From assembly GCF_905120465.1 (NCBI RefSeq), contig NZ_CAJHOF010000003.1, positions 62,001 to 126,000 of the forward strand: DNA of 64,000 bases, given 5' to 3'. Source of the DNA: Campylobacter majalis. GTDB taxonomy: Bacteria > Campylobacterota > Campylobacteria > Campylobacterales > Campylobacteraceae. The notes beneath the pieces were generated by a model, which was not told the origin of the DNA, ran no database searches, and was given only the letters and a program-made list of their open reading frames with translations. Of this stretch, positions 10,175 to 19,600 are shown one piece after another (the stretch's first letter is position 1; each line of letters opens with the position of its first letter). Both the position numbers and the translations under genes were made by a program.

Positions 10175-11886
10175 CTATTTTGAAATAACATCAGTAAAAA
10201 ATATTTTTGAGTGCAAAGTCATAAATCTAGAAATATTATCATCATAAGACTCGCTTGTTATGTCATTTTTTAAATCTATTTTTATATTTTTAACGCCCAT
10301 CATACTACTTAGCACCTCAAAAAGCAAATCATTAGTCCAAAATTTATCCTTATTTTCTCGCAAATTCTGCACCACTTTTTCACTTTGATAATTAGGTGAA
10401 AAATATACAAAAAATGGAATTTGCGTCATTTCGTATCTAAACCTAGCCGAATCATGATCGCCATTGCCTACTGCTTCACTGTGATCTGATAGATAAACAA
10501 GAGCCTTAAAATTTTTAAATTTTTTCACAGTTTTTAAAATTTCACTTAATACAAAATCGCTGTAAAATACACTATTTTTATACTCATTTAACAAGCCTTT
10601 ACCAAATTTTGCAAATTCCCTTGGATAACGCTGTATATAAGACGAGTGATTTCCCATCAAATGTATAATTATTAACATTTTATCCTCGATTGCCACCTGC
10701 TTTAACTTTGGCAATATCACCTCATCTGGTCTAACATACTCATCTTCTTGAGTCGATGTAAAAATCACATCTTTTGCACTTACAGCTATATCGCTAACAG
10801 CCGCACCCCAAAGCCCAAATTTTGGCTGATTTGAGATCCAAACAGTTTTGAAGGCAAGTTTATTTGCTACGTCTAAAATCGAAGGCGAAAGTTCAAAATC
10901 TAGTTTGTTGTATTGGTTTTTGCTTGTTAAAGCATAGTTTAAAACAGGTGCTGTATGTGTGTGATTTGAGTGAGCATTTGTAAAAAAGATGGCATTTTTA
11001 TCGTTTTTAAGCTCATTTAAAAATGGCGTAGTTGGCTCATTATATCCATAAACACTCATATAATTACGATTTTGACTTTCGCCAATAACTAATACAAAAA
11101 CACCGTCTTCATCACTCTTTATCCCATCAACCAAAGCCATTCTATTTTTGTAATTTTCTTTAAATTTTCTCATTAATTCAAAGTGTTTTATAGTGTCATC
11201 TATGCCATAAATACTATAAATATTATTAACGGTAATAAATTTATGCATATTAAATACGCAAAGCATTAAAACTATTGATATAGAAAATATAAAAATTTTC
11301 TTGCTTTTATTAAATTTTAAACCCAAACTTGTCTTTATAAAAATAAAAAGCAAAGAAACGATAACAAAACTAACCAGATATAGTGAAAAATTTTGATGAG
11401 CAGCCAAATACTCATATGCCTCGCTCCTATTAGTTTGCAAAACAGCTATTAATGCATCACTTGCCAAAGGTTCGCCGTTTATGGCAAAGTACCCACCATA
11501 AATAAGTGCAATACAGCCTACTAGCAAGGCAACTAAAGCTAGAAAAATTTTGCTTTTTAAAAGAGAAATTAAAATAAGTAAAATCAAAGATACACAAAGG
11601 CAAAATGCCTGAGCGACATTTATGTGGTAGTATAAATTTGCGTCATAAAAAAAGATTGAAAATGGAATAAATAGTAGCACAAAAATGCTAAACAAAGATA
11701 CAAAATATCTATATCCATGACCCCATATTCCCCCCCCCCCACAGCAATTATCAAGCAAGTAAGTAAAATCACTGAAAATTTACGTGCATAAGTGCCGTTA
11801 GCGGCTATGAAAAAACTCATAGCCATAATAATTAAAAATGAAATTACAAAGGTAAGGGAAAAATGCTTTAAATAAATTTTAAGCAT
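10175..11886 (-). CDS. Phosphoethanolamine transferase, phase-variable by a poly-G tract (OFF in this sequence)
   Basis: Inner-membrane enzyme of the EptA/CptA type that transfers phosphoethanolamine from phosphatidylethanolamine to lipid A, core sugars or, in Campylobacter, also flagellar rod protein. The C-terminal catalytic domain shows IGESQNRNYMSVYGY with TTPFL (nucleophile Ser after GE), HLMGNHSSYIQRYP and LSDHSEAVGNGDHD. The N-terminal part is membrane helices. From ATG 11886 (4 bases after the upstream stop codon) the frame runs through MLKIYLKHF to an 11-G tract, then shifts out and stops at 11620. The catalytic part is open in another frame from 11758. With 12 or 9 Gs the two join into about 570 residues, so this is a switchable gene rather than a dead one. 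Confidence 0.85.
11730..11740 (-). repeat. Homopolymeric G11 tract (contingency locus)
   Basis: Eleven consecutive C on the plus strand, i.e. G11 in the coding strand, the only such tract in the window. It falls in the second membrane helix of the phosphoethanolamine transferase. The upstream frame reads GTG then G codons, the downstream frame reads TGT then G codons then ATA TGG. Continuous reading requires the G count to be a multiple of three. Slipped-strand mispairing at such tracts drives phase variation in Campylobacter. Assembly or sequencing error in the count is possible. Confidence 0.9.
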
Positions 11887-11887
11887 T

Positions 11888-13099
11888 TTATACCTCGTAT
11901 CTCTCACCCGGTTTCATCTCGATTATCTCCCACGGCAAACCTTGGCGGTTTAGCTCGTCCATAAATGGCTTTGCGTCAAATTCTTCCATATTAAACACGC
12001 CTTTGCCGCTCCAAATGCCCTTTGCAACAAGCAGCGAACCGATCATCGCTGGCACTCCTGTGGTGTAGCTAACAGCTTGCGCACCAGTTTCGGCGTAGCA
12101 AGCTTCGTGATCGCAAACGTTGTAGATATAGACTTGTCGCTCTGCTCCATCTTTTATCCCGCGTATGACGCAGCCGATGTTTGTCTTGCCTTTTGTGCGT
12201 GGCCCTAGACTTGCAGGATCTGGTAAAAGCGTCTTTAAAAACTGAATTGGCACGATTTTTACGCCGTTATGCTCGACCTCGTCAATACGTAGCATTCCGA
12301 CATTTTCAAGGCATTTCATATGCGTTAGATAGCTCTCGCCAAACGTCATAAAAAAGCGAATTCGCTTAAGTCCTTTGATGTTTTTGACTAAGCTTTCAAG
12401 CTCCTCGTGATAGAGCAAGTAGCTGTCCTTCACGCCAACTTTTGGATAATCCCACTTAAAACCTATCTGCATCGGCTCAGTCTCTATCCACTCGCCCTCT
12501 TGCCAGTAGCGACCTTTTGAGCTTACTTCGCGAAGGTTGATCTCTGGGTTAAAATTCGTAGCAAACGCGTATCCATGGTCTCCAGCGTTGCAATCAAGTA
12601 TGTCGATTTCATGAATTTCATCAAATAAATTTTGCTGAGCATAGGCACAAAATACATTCGTCACGCCAGGATCAAAGCCACTTCCAAGCAATGCCATCGT
12701 GTTTGCGTTTTTAAACTCGCTATCTTTTGCCCACTGAAGCTTATACTCAAATTTCGCCGTATCAGGATGCTCATAGTTTGCCGTGTCGATGTATGGGATG
12801 CCTACACGCACGCACGCATCCATTAGCGTTAGGTCTTGGTATGGCAGGGCGACATTTAGCAATAAATCCGCACCCGTTTTTTTAATAAGCTCCACCACTG
12901 CATCCGTGTCATCAGCGTCGATCGTAGCTGTTTGTATCTCTACGCCCAAACGCTCTTTTATAAATTTAGCTATATTATCACATTTGCTTTTCGTGCGAGA
13001 CGCAAGGGTAATTTTGCTAAAAGTATCGCTATTCATCGCACATTTTACGGTTGCCACTTGACTCACGCCACCAGCTCCGATGATTAAAATATGTTTCAT
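11888..13099 (-). CDS. Carboxynorspermidine/carboxyspermidine dehydrogenase (saccharopine dehydrogenase family)
   Basis: 403 residues with an N-terminal Rossmann motif (HILIIGAGGVSQVATVKCA), a strand set typical of saccharopine reductases (SRTKSKCDNIAKFI, DTANYEHPDTAKFEYKLQWA) and C-terminal ETGAQAVSYTTGVPAMIG. In Campylobacter this enzyme joins aspartate semialdehyde and a diamine with NADPH to make carboxy(nor)spermidine for spermidine synthesis (lysA-like decarboxylase partner not here). Lysine-pathway saccharopine dehydrogenase is the alternative, less likely for this genus. Base composition is strikingly GC-rich against neighbours (66 G/C in bases 12001-12120), suggesting acquisition from a higher-GC relative. 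Stops four bases before the ATG of the transferase. Confidence 0.85.
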   Translation of the reverse strand: MKHILIIGAGGVSQVATVKCAMNSDTFSKITLASRTKSKCDNIAKFIKERLGVEIQTATIDADDTDAVVELIKKTGADLLLNVALPYQDLTLMDACVRVGIPYIDTANYEHPDTAKFEYKLQWAKDSEFKNANTMALLGSGFDPGVTNVFCAYAQQNLFDEIHEIDILDCNAGDHGYAFATNFNPEINLREVSSKGRYWQEGEWIETEPMQIGFKWDYPKVGVKDSYLLYHEELESLVKNIKGLKRIRFFMTFGESYLTHMKCLENVGMLRIDEVEHNGVKIVPIQFLKTLLPDPASLGPRTKGKTNIGCVIRGIKDGAERQVYIYNVCDHEACYAETGAQAVSYTTGVPAMIGSLLVAKGIWSGKGVFNMEEFDAKPFMDELNRQGLPWEIIEMKPGERYEV

Positions 13100-13170
13100 T
13101 TTTAAGCCTTTTTATTAAATTAAAATATGATTTTATCTAAAACTTTATAAAATTTAAAACTAAAAACAAC

Positions 13171-13437
13171 CTAGCAAACTTGAAATTTTAAAAAATCATT
13201 TTGACTTGATACGTCATTTAGCAATTCTAAAAATTCTTGTGTTTGTAAAAATTTATTCTTTAAAATTTCACTATTTTTAATCACGACTGTTATTTTTTCA
13301 CTAACCGTGCTTAGCTCATCATAAAGTGCGTCCAAATTACATCCAAACTCATCAGTTAGACTAAATTTAGCTTTTAAAATTTTATAAAAATGCTTTTCAT
13401 TTTTAATCAAAACACCATTTATAACTATCTTTTTCAT
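13171..13437 (-). CDS. Barstar-family ribonuclease inhibitor
   Basis: 88 residues matching barstar in length and pattern: KKIVINGVLIKNEKHFYKIL, then FGCNLDALYDELST containing the acidic helix (barstar NLDALWDCL) that plugs the barnase active site, and a C-terminal helix/strand. No signal peptide, so it acts in the cytoplasm. Its ATG overlaps the stop of the barnase gene by four bases (ATGA), giving coupled synthesis of enzyme and antidote. Confidence 0.9.
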   Translation of the reverse strand: MKKIVINGVLIKNEKHFYKILKAKFSLTDEFGCNLDALYDELSTVSEKITVVIKNSEILKNKFLQTQEFLELLNDVSSQNDFLKFQVC

Positions 13438-13880
13438 CTATTTTTATCTACTCTTTTAAAGCTTTTATAGTGATCTTTTGTGTAAAATATCAAGCCATCA
13501 TTTGAATACACGATTCGTTTAGCATTGCGTTTGCCACCACGATACTCAACATCAGCCTCGATATATCTACGACTGCTTTTTTGTGGCAAGATCTTTTCGT
13601 AGTTGCCAAATCTATCCCCACCTATGCTCTTGCATGGTGCCACATCCCACAAATTACCACTTTTTGCGTCCCAACCAAGCTTTATGGCGTCATTTTTACT
13701 TATATAATTATCTGGCAATTTAGCATTATCTTGGATATATTTTATAATCTCTTCTTTGCTTTGTATTTCACATTTGCTTGATTGTGAAACATTTTGTGAT
13801 TTACTATCTATATTAAAATATGCTAAATTTAATACTAAAGCACATACAAAAACCAGCAACAATATAACTTTTTTATTCAT
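13434..13880 (-). CDS. Secreted barnase-type guanyl ribonuclease
   Basis: 148 residues with an N-terminal hydrophobic signal or anchor (4-22) and a mature domain close to Bacillus barnase: KLPDNYISKNDAIKLGW, GNLWDVAPCKSIGGD, then IEADVEY, KRNAKRIVYSNDGLIFYT and KDHYKSF. Equivalents of catalytic Glu73, Arg83, Arg87 and His102 are Glu108, Arg118, Arg122 and His137; Lys27 is Lys62. Arg59 of barnase, used in base and inhibitor contacts, is Tyr94 here. Cys37 and Cys83 could form a disulfide. It probably cleaves RNA outside the cytoplasm or in a target cell. AAAGGG inside the end of the nitroreductase gene is the ribosome site; the gap is 2 bases. Confidence 0.9.
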   Translation of the reverse strand: MNKKVILLLVFVCALVLNLAYFNIDSKSQNVSQSSKCEIQSKEEIIKYIQDNAKLPDNYISKNDAIKLGWDAKSGNLWDVAPCKSIGGDRFGNYEKILPQKSSRRYIEADVEYRGGKRNAKRIVYSNDGLIFYTKDHYKSFKRVDKNR

Positions 13881-13882
13881 TA

Positions 13883-14452
13883 TTAGCCCTTTAAGTAGCT
13901 TATACTAAAATTTTCAGCATTTATCTTTTTCTCGCTATATTTATACTCAGTTTTTCCAACAGCCAAAGAGCAAAGTGGCAAATACCCATCAGGCACACCT
14001 GCACGCTTCATAAGCTCTGGTCTATCATGAAGCCCTATAACAACCGTATTTATCGGACATGCCGCCAAGCCCAAAGCAACAGCACTTAAGTGCATATTTT
14101 GCACAACAGAACCCATTGTCCAAAAAAGATTGCGATTAAACACTTCAGCATCTACTCCCCAACCTAAAGGCGGAGTGTCTATTATCTTGCCTGAGATTAA
14201 TATAAGCACTGGAGCATTATATAGCGATGTTTCAACATTTAAAATTTTGCCAAATTTTTTAAACCCACACTCATCTAACTCTTTTAAAAGTTCTTTATCG
14301 CTTATAACGCTAATGTGCGAGTTTTTGCTCGTCATCGTAAGCGGTGCTAAATACGCAGCATCTATTATCTGACTTATCTCATCATCACTTGGCATATCGC
14401 CGTTAAACTCACGCACACTAGCTCTTTTTCTAATCGCTTCATTTAACATCAT
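13883..14452 (-). CDS. Nitroreductase-family flavoprotein
   Basis: About 190 residues of the FMN-dependent nitroreductase fold: AIRKRASVREFNGDMPSDDEI at the start with the Arg-x-Ser-x-Arg FMN-phosphate motif, YLAPLTMTSKNSH, GSVVQNMHLSAVALGLAACPIN and the C-terminal LCSLAVGKTE. Reduces nitro compounds, quinones or similar using NAD(P)H; substrate unknown. Two in-frame ATGs precede MLNEAI. I favour 14452 because AAAGGA then sits 7 bases upstream, whereas ATG 14458 leaves a spacing of one. It is the first gene of a three-gene unit with barnase and barstar. Confidence 0.85.
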   Translation of the reverse strand: MMLNEAIRKRASVREFNGDMPSDDEISQIIDAAYLAPLTMTSKNSHISVISDKELLKELDECGFKKFGKILNVETSLYNAPVLILISGKIIDTPPLGWGVDAEVFNRNLFWTMGSVVQNMHLSAVALGLAACPINTVVIGLHDRPELMKRAGVPDGYLPLCSLAVGKTEYKYSEKKINAENFSISYLKG

Positions 14453-14494
14453 TTGCATGTCCTTTAAACAATTTTATTAAATTTACATCAAATT

Positions 14495-15100
14495 TTAAAG
14501 CTTTTTAGCCAACATTTTTAGCACATACTTCGCAAGTTCTAGCCCCTTTGAGCGATGAGAAATTTCTAGCTTGACACTTTCATCTAGCTGTGCGATTGTC
14601 TTATCAAAACCATTTGCAATAAACATAAAATCATAACCAAAGCCATTTTTACCAAGCTCTTGATTTATAACAACCCCATGCATAAAGCCATGAGTTGTGT
14701 ATTCTCCATATTTTGAAACAACGGCTATACAGGCGGTATAGTAAGCATCTGATTTTTCTAAGCTTAAAGCATTTAGCTCATCGATTAATTTTTTGCGGTT
14801 CGTGGCATCAGTTGCATTTTCACCGCTATAACGTGCCGAATGAATACCCGGTCTAAGCCCAAGTGCATTTACACTAATGCCACTATCATCGCTTAAAACA
14901 ACATAATTTTCATCGATTTTGCTTACTTTTTCATAAACAGCTCTTGCTTTTATAAGTGCATTTTGCTTAAAACTATCGCCATCTTCTACTATCTCAAATG
15001 GCTCTATTACGTCACTAAGAGCCAAAATTTCATACTCTTTTAAATACTCTTTTATCTCTTTTACTTTATCTTTATTTGAAGTTGCCAATACTATTTTCAC
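14495..15100 (-). CDS. rdgB: dITP/XTP pyrophosphatase (RdgB/HAM1 family)
   Basis: 201 residues. Hydrolyses dITP, ITP and XTP to monophosphates, keeping deaminated purines out of DNA and RNA. The family signature MKIVLATSNKDKVKEIK opens the protein, followed by VVLSDDSGISVNALGLRPGIHSARY (metal-binding acidic pair) and ISHRSKGLE near the C-terminus. The start is GTG 15100 with AAGGAC upstream. It is divergent from the MFS exporter, an arrangement also known in C. jejuni (Cj1374c/Cj1375). Confidence 0.95.
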   Translation of the reverse strand: MKIVLATSNKDKVKEIKEYLKEYEILALSDVIEPFEIVEDGDSFKQNALIKARAVYEKVSKIDENYVVLSDDSGISVNALGLRPGIHSARYSGENATDATNRKKLIDELNALSLEKSDAYYTACIAVVSKYGEYTTHGFMHGVVINQELGKNGFGYDFMFIANGFDKTIAQLDESVKLEISHRSKGLELAKYVLKMLAKKL

Positions 15101-15186
15101 AATCTTGTCCTTAAAATTTTAGTGTGATTTTACCTAAATTTTTAGTTTTATGTGATAAAATCAGTATTTTTTAGTAAGGGAATTTT

Positions 15187-16482
15187 ATGCTTAGAAGTGT
15201 TTTGCCACTTAGTTTTATTGTAGGAAACAGATTTTTTGGTATATTTATAGTTTTGCCAGTTCTTAGTCTTTATGCTTTAGAGCTTGATGGAGCAAATGAA
15301 AAATTAGTCGGATTTTTAATAGGCGGTTATGCGATTACTCAGATGATATTTCAGGTGCCATTTGGGACGCTATCTGATAAAATAGGACGCAAAAAAACGC
15401 TAACACTTGGACTTATTATCTTTATAATAGGCTCATTTGTATGCGGATATGCAAATGATATATATACCATGATATTTGGACGTTTGCTTCAAGGCGTTGG
15501 TGCAATAGGTGCCGTATCAACAGCGATGATTAGCGATTACACGACAGAAGAAAACCGCTCAAAAGCAATGGCAATCATGGGGATTTTTATAGGCACAGCA
15601 TTTTCAGCATCAATGGTCTTAAGTCCGATATTAAGCCAAAAATGGGGAATAGGCGGACTATTTTTACTAAGCGGTGCGTTAAGCATATTTTGTATATTTT
15701 TGCTTTTTACAGCCGTTCCAAAAGAGAATAAAATAGTAGCAGAAGATAGCGAAAAAGTCGCATTTTCAAAGCTTATATTCCAAAAAGATCTATTTATCAT
15801 AAATTTTACAAATTTAATGCAAAAAATGCTAACAAGCATCGCGTTTTTGGCTATCCCTATCGTGCTTGTAAAAGAGCTTGGCTACATACAAGCAGGGCTT
15901 TGGAAGGTCTATGCTATTAGCACGGTTTTTGGCTTTATTGCGATGGGGCTAGGTGGATTTTTAGGAGATGGCAAAGGACTTAGCAAAAGCATACTTTTAA
16001 GCGGCGTTTTGCTATTTATCCTTGCGTATAGTTTTTTTAGTTTTGCCCCTAGTGCTATGATCTTCATGGTTGGCGTAGTTATATTTTTTGTCGGTTTTAA
16101 TCTACACGAGCCGATCCTTCAATCATGTGCGACAAAATTTGTCAAAGCCAAACAAAAAGGCACGGCACTTGGAATATTTAACTCATTTGGATATTTTGGT
16201 AGCTTTATTGGGGGAATTTTTGGCGGATACATACTTCATCATTATAGCATGTTTGAGCTTTCTATTATTTGTGTTATTTTATGCACATTTTGGTTTATTT
16301 TACTCCTTGCTTTAAAAGATCCGCGTGTATTTAAAAATCTATATTTCGAAAAAAATGTAAGCCTAAAAACACTTGACGGACTAACTGGTATCTTTGATAG
16401 ATTTAGCACTTCAAAAGCAAATGTTGTTAAATATGACAGCACTATTCTAAATGAAAATGATATTAAAAAAGCGATTGAGTGA
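15187..16482 (+). CDS. MFS drug/metabolite exporter with YajR-like C-terminal domain
   Basis: 431 residues, 12 predicted membrane helices. The MFS A-motif GTLSDKIGRKKTLTLG is in loop 2-3 and GRLLQGVGAIGAVSTAMISDY in helices 4-5. After the last helix (ending near ALKDP, residue 380) a soluble tail of about 50 residues, YFEKNVSLKTLDGLTGIF to NDIKKAIE, resembles the ferredoxin-like YAM domain of YajR in shortened form. The C. jejuni gene in this position is CmeG (Cj1375), a multidrug efflux pump, in my memory; the substrate here is inference. ATG is preceded by AAGGGAATTTT. Confidence 0.85.
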   Translation: MLRSVLPLSFIVGNRFFGIFIVLPVLSLYALELDGANEKLVGFLIGGYAITQMIFQVPFGTLSDKIGRKKTLTLGLIIFIIGSFVCGYANDIYTMIFGRLLQGVGAIGAVSTAMISDYTTEENRSKAMAIMGIFIGTAFSASMVLSPILSQKWGIGGLFLLSGALSIFCIFLLFTAVPKENKIVAEDSEKVAFSKLIFQKDLFIINFTNLMQKMLTSIAFLAIPIVLVKELGYIQAGLWKVYAISTVFGFIAMGLGGFLGDGKGLSKSILLSGVLLFILAYSFFSFAPSAMIFMVGVVIFFVGFNLHEPILQSCATKFVKAKQKGTALGIFNSFGYFGSFIGGIFGGYILHHYSMFELSIICVILCTFWFILLLALKDPRVFKNLYFEKNVSLKTLDGLTGIFDRFSTSKANVVKYDSTILNENDIKKAIE

Positions 16483-16500
16483 CGATTTTATCGCTTTTTT
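16465..16500 (+). terminator. Terminator overlapping the MFS gene end
   Basis: AAAAAAGCGAT (16465-16475) pairs with ATCGCTTTTTT (16490-16500), an 11-bp stem with a 14-base loop containing the TGA stop of the exporter, ending in six Ts. A typical intrinsic terminator that reuses the last codons. Confidence 0.75.
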
Positions 16501-16606
16501 ACTTTCTTATAAATTTATTTAACTTATATCTTATTTATTAACGCATGTTAAATATAAAATTTTAGAAAATTATCAAAATCTAAGTAATAATTAAAAATTT
16601 AAATTA

Positions 16607-16612
16607 TATAAT
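16607..16612 (+). promoter_or_regulatory. Candidate -10 box for por
   Basis: TATAAT in TTTAAATTATATAATGCC, 47 bases before the por start. The preceding 50 bases are T/A periodic, as in Campylobacter vegetative promoters. Confidence 0.5.
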
Positions 16613-16658
16613 GCCTTGTTTAGTTATATTAACCAACCTTAATAATAAAGGAATAACC

Positions 16659-19600
16659 ATGAGCAAAATCATGAAAACTATGGACGGAAACGAAGCTGCG
16701 GCTTATGCTTCGTATGCTTTCACCGAAGTTGCTGGGATTTATCCGATAACTCCAAGCTCACCTATGGCTGATTATACAGATATTTGGGCAGCACAGGGTA
16801 AAAAAAATATCTTTGGTATGCCTGTTAAAGTTGTAGAGATGCAAAGCGAAGCTGGTGCAGCTGGTGCAGTGCATGGCTCACTTCAAGCTGGTGCTTTAAC
16901 CACTACTTACACAGCCTCACAAGGTCTTTTACTTAAAATTCCTAACATGTATAAAATAGCTGGGCAACTTTTACCAGGTGTTATCCATGTTAGTGCAAGA
17001 GCGTTAGCAGCTCAGGCCCTATCTATCTTTGGAGATCATCAAGATATCTATGCCTGTAGGCAAACTGGCTTTGCTATGTTGGCTTCTGGTTCAGTTCAAG
17101 AAGTAATGGATATAGCAGGTGTAGCACACTTGTCAGCTATCAAAGGTCGTGTGCCATTTTTACACTTCTTTGATGGTTTTAGAACAAGTCACGAAATTCA
17201 AAAAGTTGAGCTTATGGACTATGCTCATTTTGAAAGATTAGTAGATAAAGAAGCTATCCAAGCATTCCGTGATGGTGCTATCAACTCTGAAAATCCAAAA
17301 ACAAGAGGTACAGCACAAAACGATGATATCTACTTCCAAACAAGAGAACTTGCAAACAAATACTATGACGCAGTTCCTGATATAGTAGCTGAGTATCTAG
17401 CTGAAATTTCAAAAATAACAGGTCGTGAATATAAGCCATTTAATTACTATGGTGATCCAGATGCAGATCGTATAATAGTAGCTATGGGTTCAGTTACAGA
17501 AGCTCTAGAAGAGACAGTTGATTATCTAAGAGCTAAAGGCGAAAAAGTAGGTATTATCAAAGTTCATCTATATAGACCATTTAGTCTAAAATATCTATTT
17601 GATGTAATGCCAAAATCTGTTAAAAAAATAGCAGTTCTTGACAGAACAAAAGAACCAGGTGCATTAGGCGAACCTTTATATCTAGATATGAAAGCAGCTT
17701 ATTACAATCAAGCTAATGCTCCTGTAATCGTAGGCGGCAGATATGGTTTAAGCTCAAAAGACGTAAACCCAGCTCAAATGATTGCTGTATTTGATAACCT
17801 AAAACTTGACACACCTAAAAATGACTTTACAGTAGGTATCGTAGATGACGTTACATTTAAATCACTAGAAGTTGGTCCAAAACTATCACTAAGTGATGCC
17901 GATGTTAAAGAGTGCTTATTCTACGGACTTGGTGCTGATGGTACAGTTGGTGCGAACAAAAACTCAATCAAAATTATCGGCGATAAAACTGATTTATACG
18001 CTCAAGCATATTTTGCATATGACAGCAAAAAATCAGGCGGTTATACAAGAAGCCACTTAAGATTTGGCAAAAAACCAATCCGCTCAACTTATCTAGTTTC
18101 TACGCCACACTTTGTAGCTTGCTCAGTAGCTGCATATCTTGATATATATGACGTTGTTGGTGGAATTAGAGAAGGTGGTACATTCTTGCTAAACTCTATT
18201 TGGGACGAGGCGGAAACTGTAGCTAGAATTCCAAACAAAGTTAAGAAAATTCTTGCTTCAAGAAAGGCTAAGTTTTATATCATCAACGCTACAAAACTAG
18301 CTCACGAAATTGGACTAGGCAACAGAACAAACACCATCATGCAATCAGCATTCTTCAAACTAGCTGAGATTATTCCATTTGAAGAAGCTCAAAAATACAT
18401 GAAAGAATACGCTTATAAAGCATACAATAAAAAAGGTGAAGCTATCATCAATATGAACTACAAAGCTATCGATGTAGGTGCTGATGGTTTAGTTCAAGTT
18501 ACAGTTGATCCATCATGGGCAAATTTACCAGATGATGAGAAAAAAGCTGATAGCCCATATGTAGGCAATGAATTTATCGAAAAAATCGTAAAACCTATCA
18601 ACGCAGCTAAAGGCGATGACCTACCAGTATCAGCGTTTATAGGATACGAAGATGGACACTTTGAGTCAGGCTCGACAGCATACGAAAAACGTGGTGTAGG
18701 CGTAATGGTTCCAAAATGGATAGAAGAAAATTGTATCCAATGTAACCAATGTGCATTTGTATGTCCTCACGCAGTTATTCGTCCATTCTTAATAGACGAT
18801 GCAGAGCTAGCAGCAGCTCCTGATACAGTAAAAGCTCACGTTTTAGATGCTAAGAACAAAAATGCAAAAGAAAAAGGTTTAAAATATAAAATTCAAGTAA
18901 GCCCACTTGATTGTACAGGTTGTGAGCTATGTGCTCAAAACTGCCCAAGCAAGGAAAAATCACTTGTTATGGTTCCACTTGGCGAAGAGATGGATAAAAA
19001 CGAGCAAGTTAATGCTGATTATCTATTTAAAAATGTTACTTACAAAGATGACGTTACAGGCAAAGACAGCGTTATTGGTGTAGGTTTTGCACAACCATAT
19101 TTTGAGTTCTCAGGTGCTTGCCCTGGTTGTGGCGAAACTCCATATATCACACTTCTATCACGTCTATTTGGTGATCACACAGTTATCGCTAATGCAACAG
19201 GTTGTAGTTCTATTTATGGTGGTTCAGCTCCATCTACTCCATATACTAAAAATACTCAAACAGGTCGTGGTATAGCATGGGCTAACTCACTATTTGAAGA
19301 CAATGCTGAGTTTGGTCTAGGTATGAGAGTAGCTAGTGAAACTATTCGCCATAGAATAGAAAACATCATGCTAGATACAAAAGACAAAGTGCCAAATCAA
19401 CTAGCAGCACTATATAGCGATTGGATAGCAAACAAAAAAGATAGAGTTGTAAGTATGCAAATAGCTGATAAGCTAGTAGAAATCTTAAAGCAAAATCCAA
19501 ATGCAGAAGGTGCAGCTGAGCTATTAAGCCTAAAACAATACCTAAATGCAAAAACTCAATGGATTATCGGTGGTGACGGCTGGGCTTATGATATAGGCTT

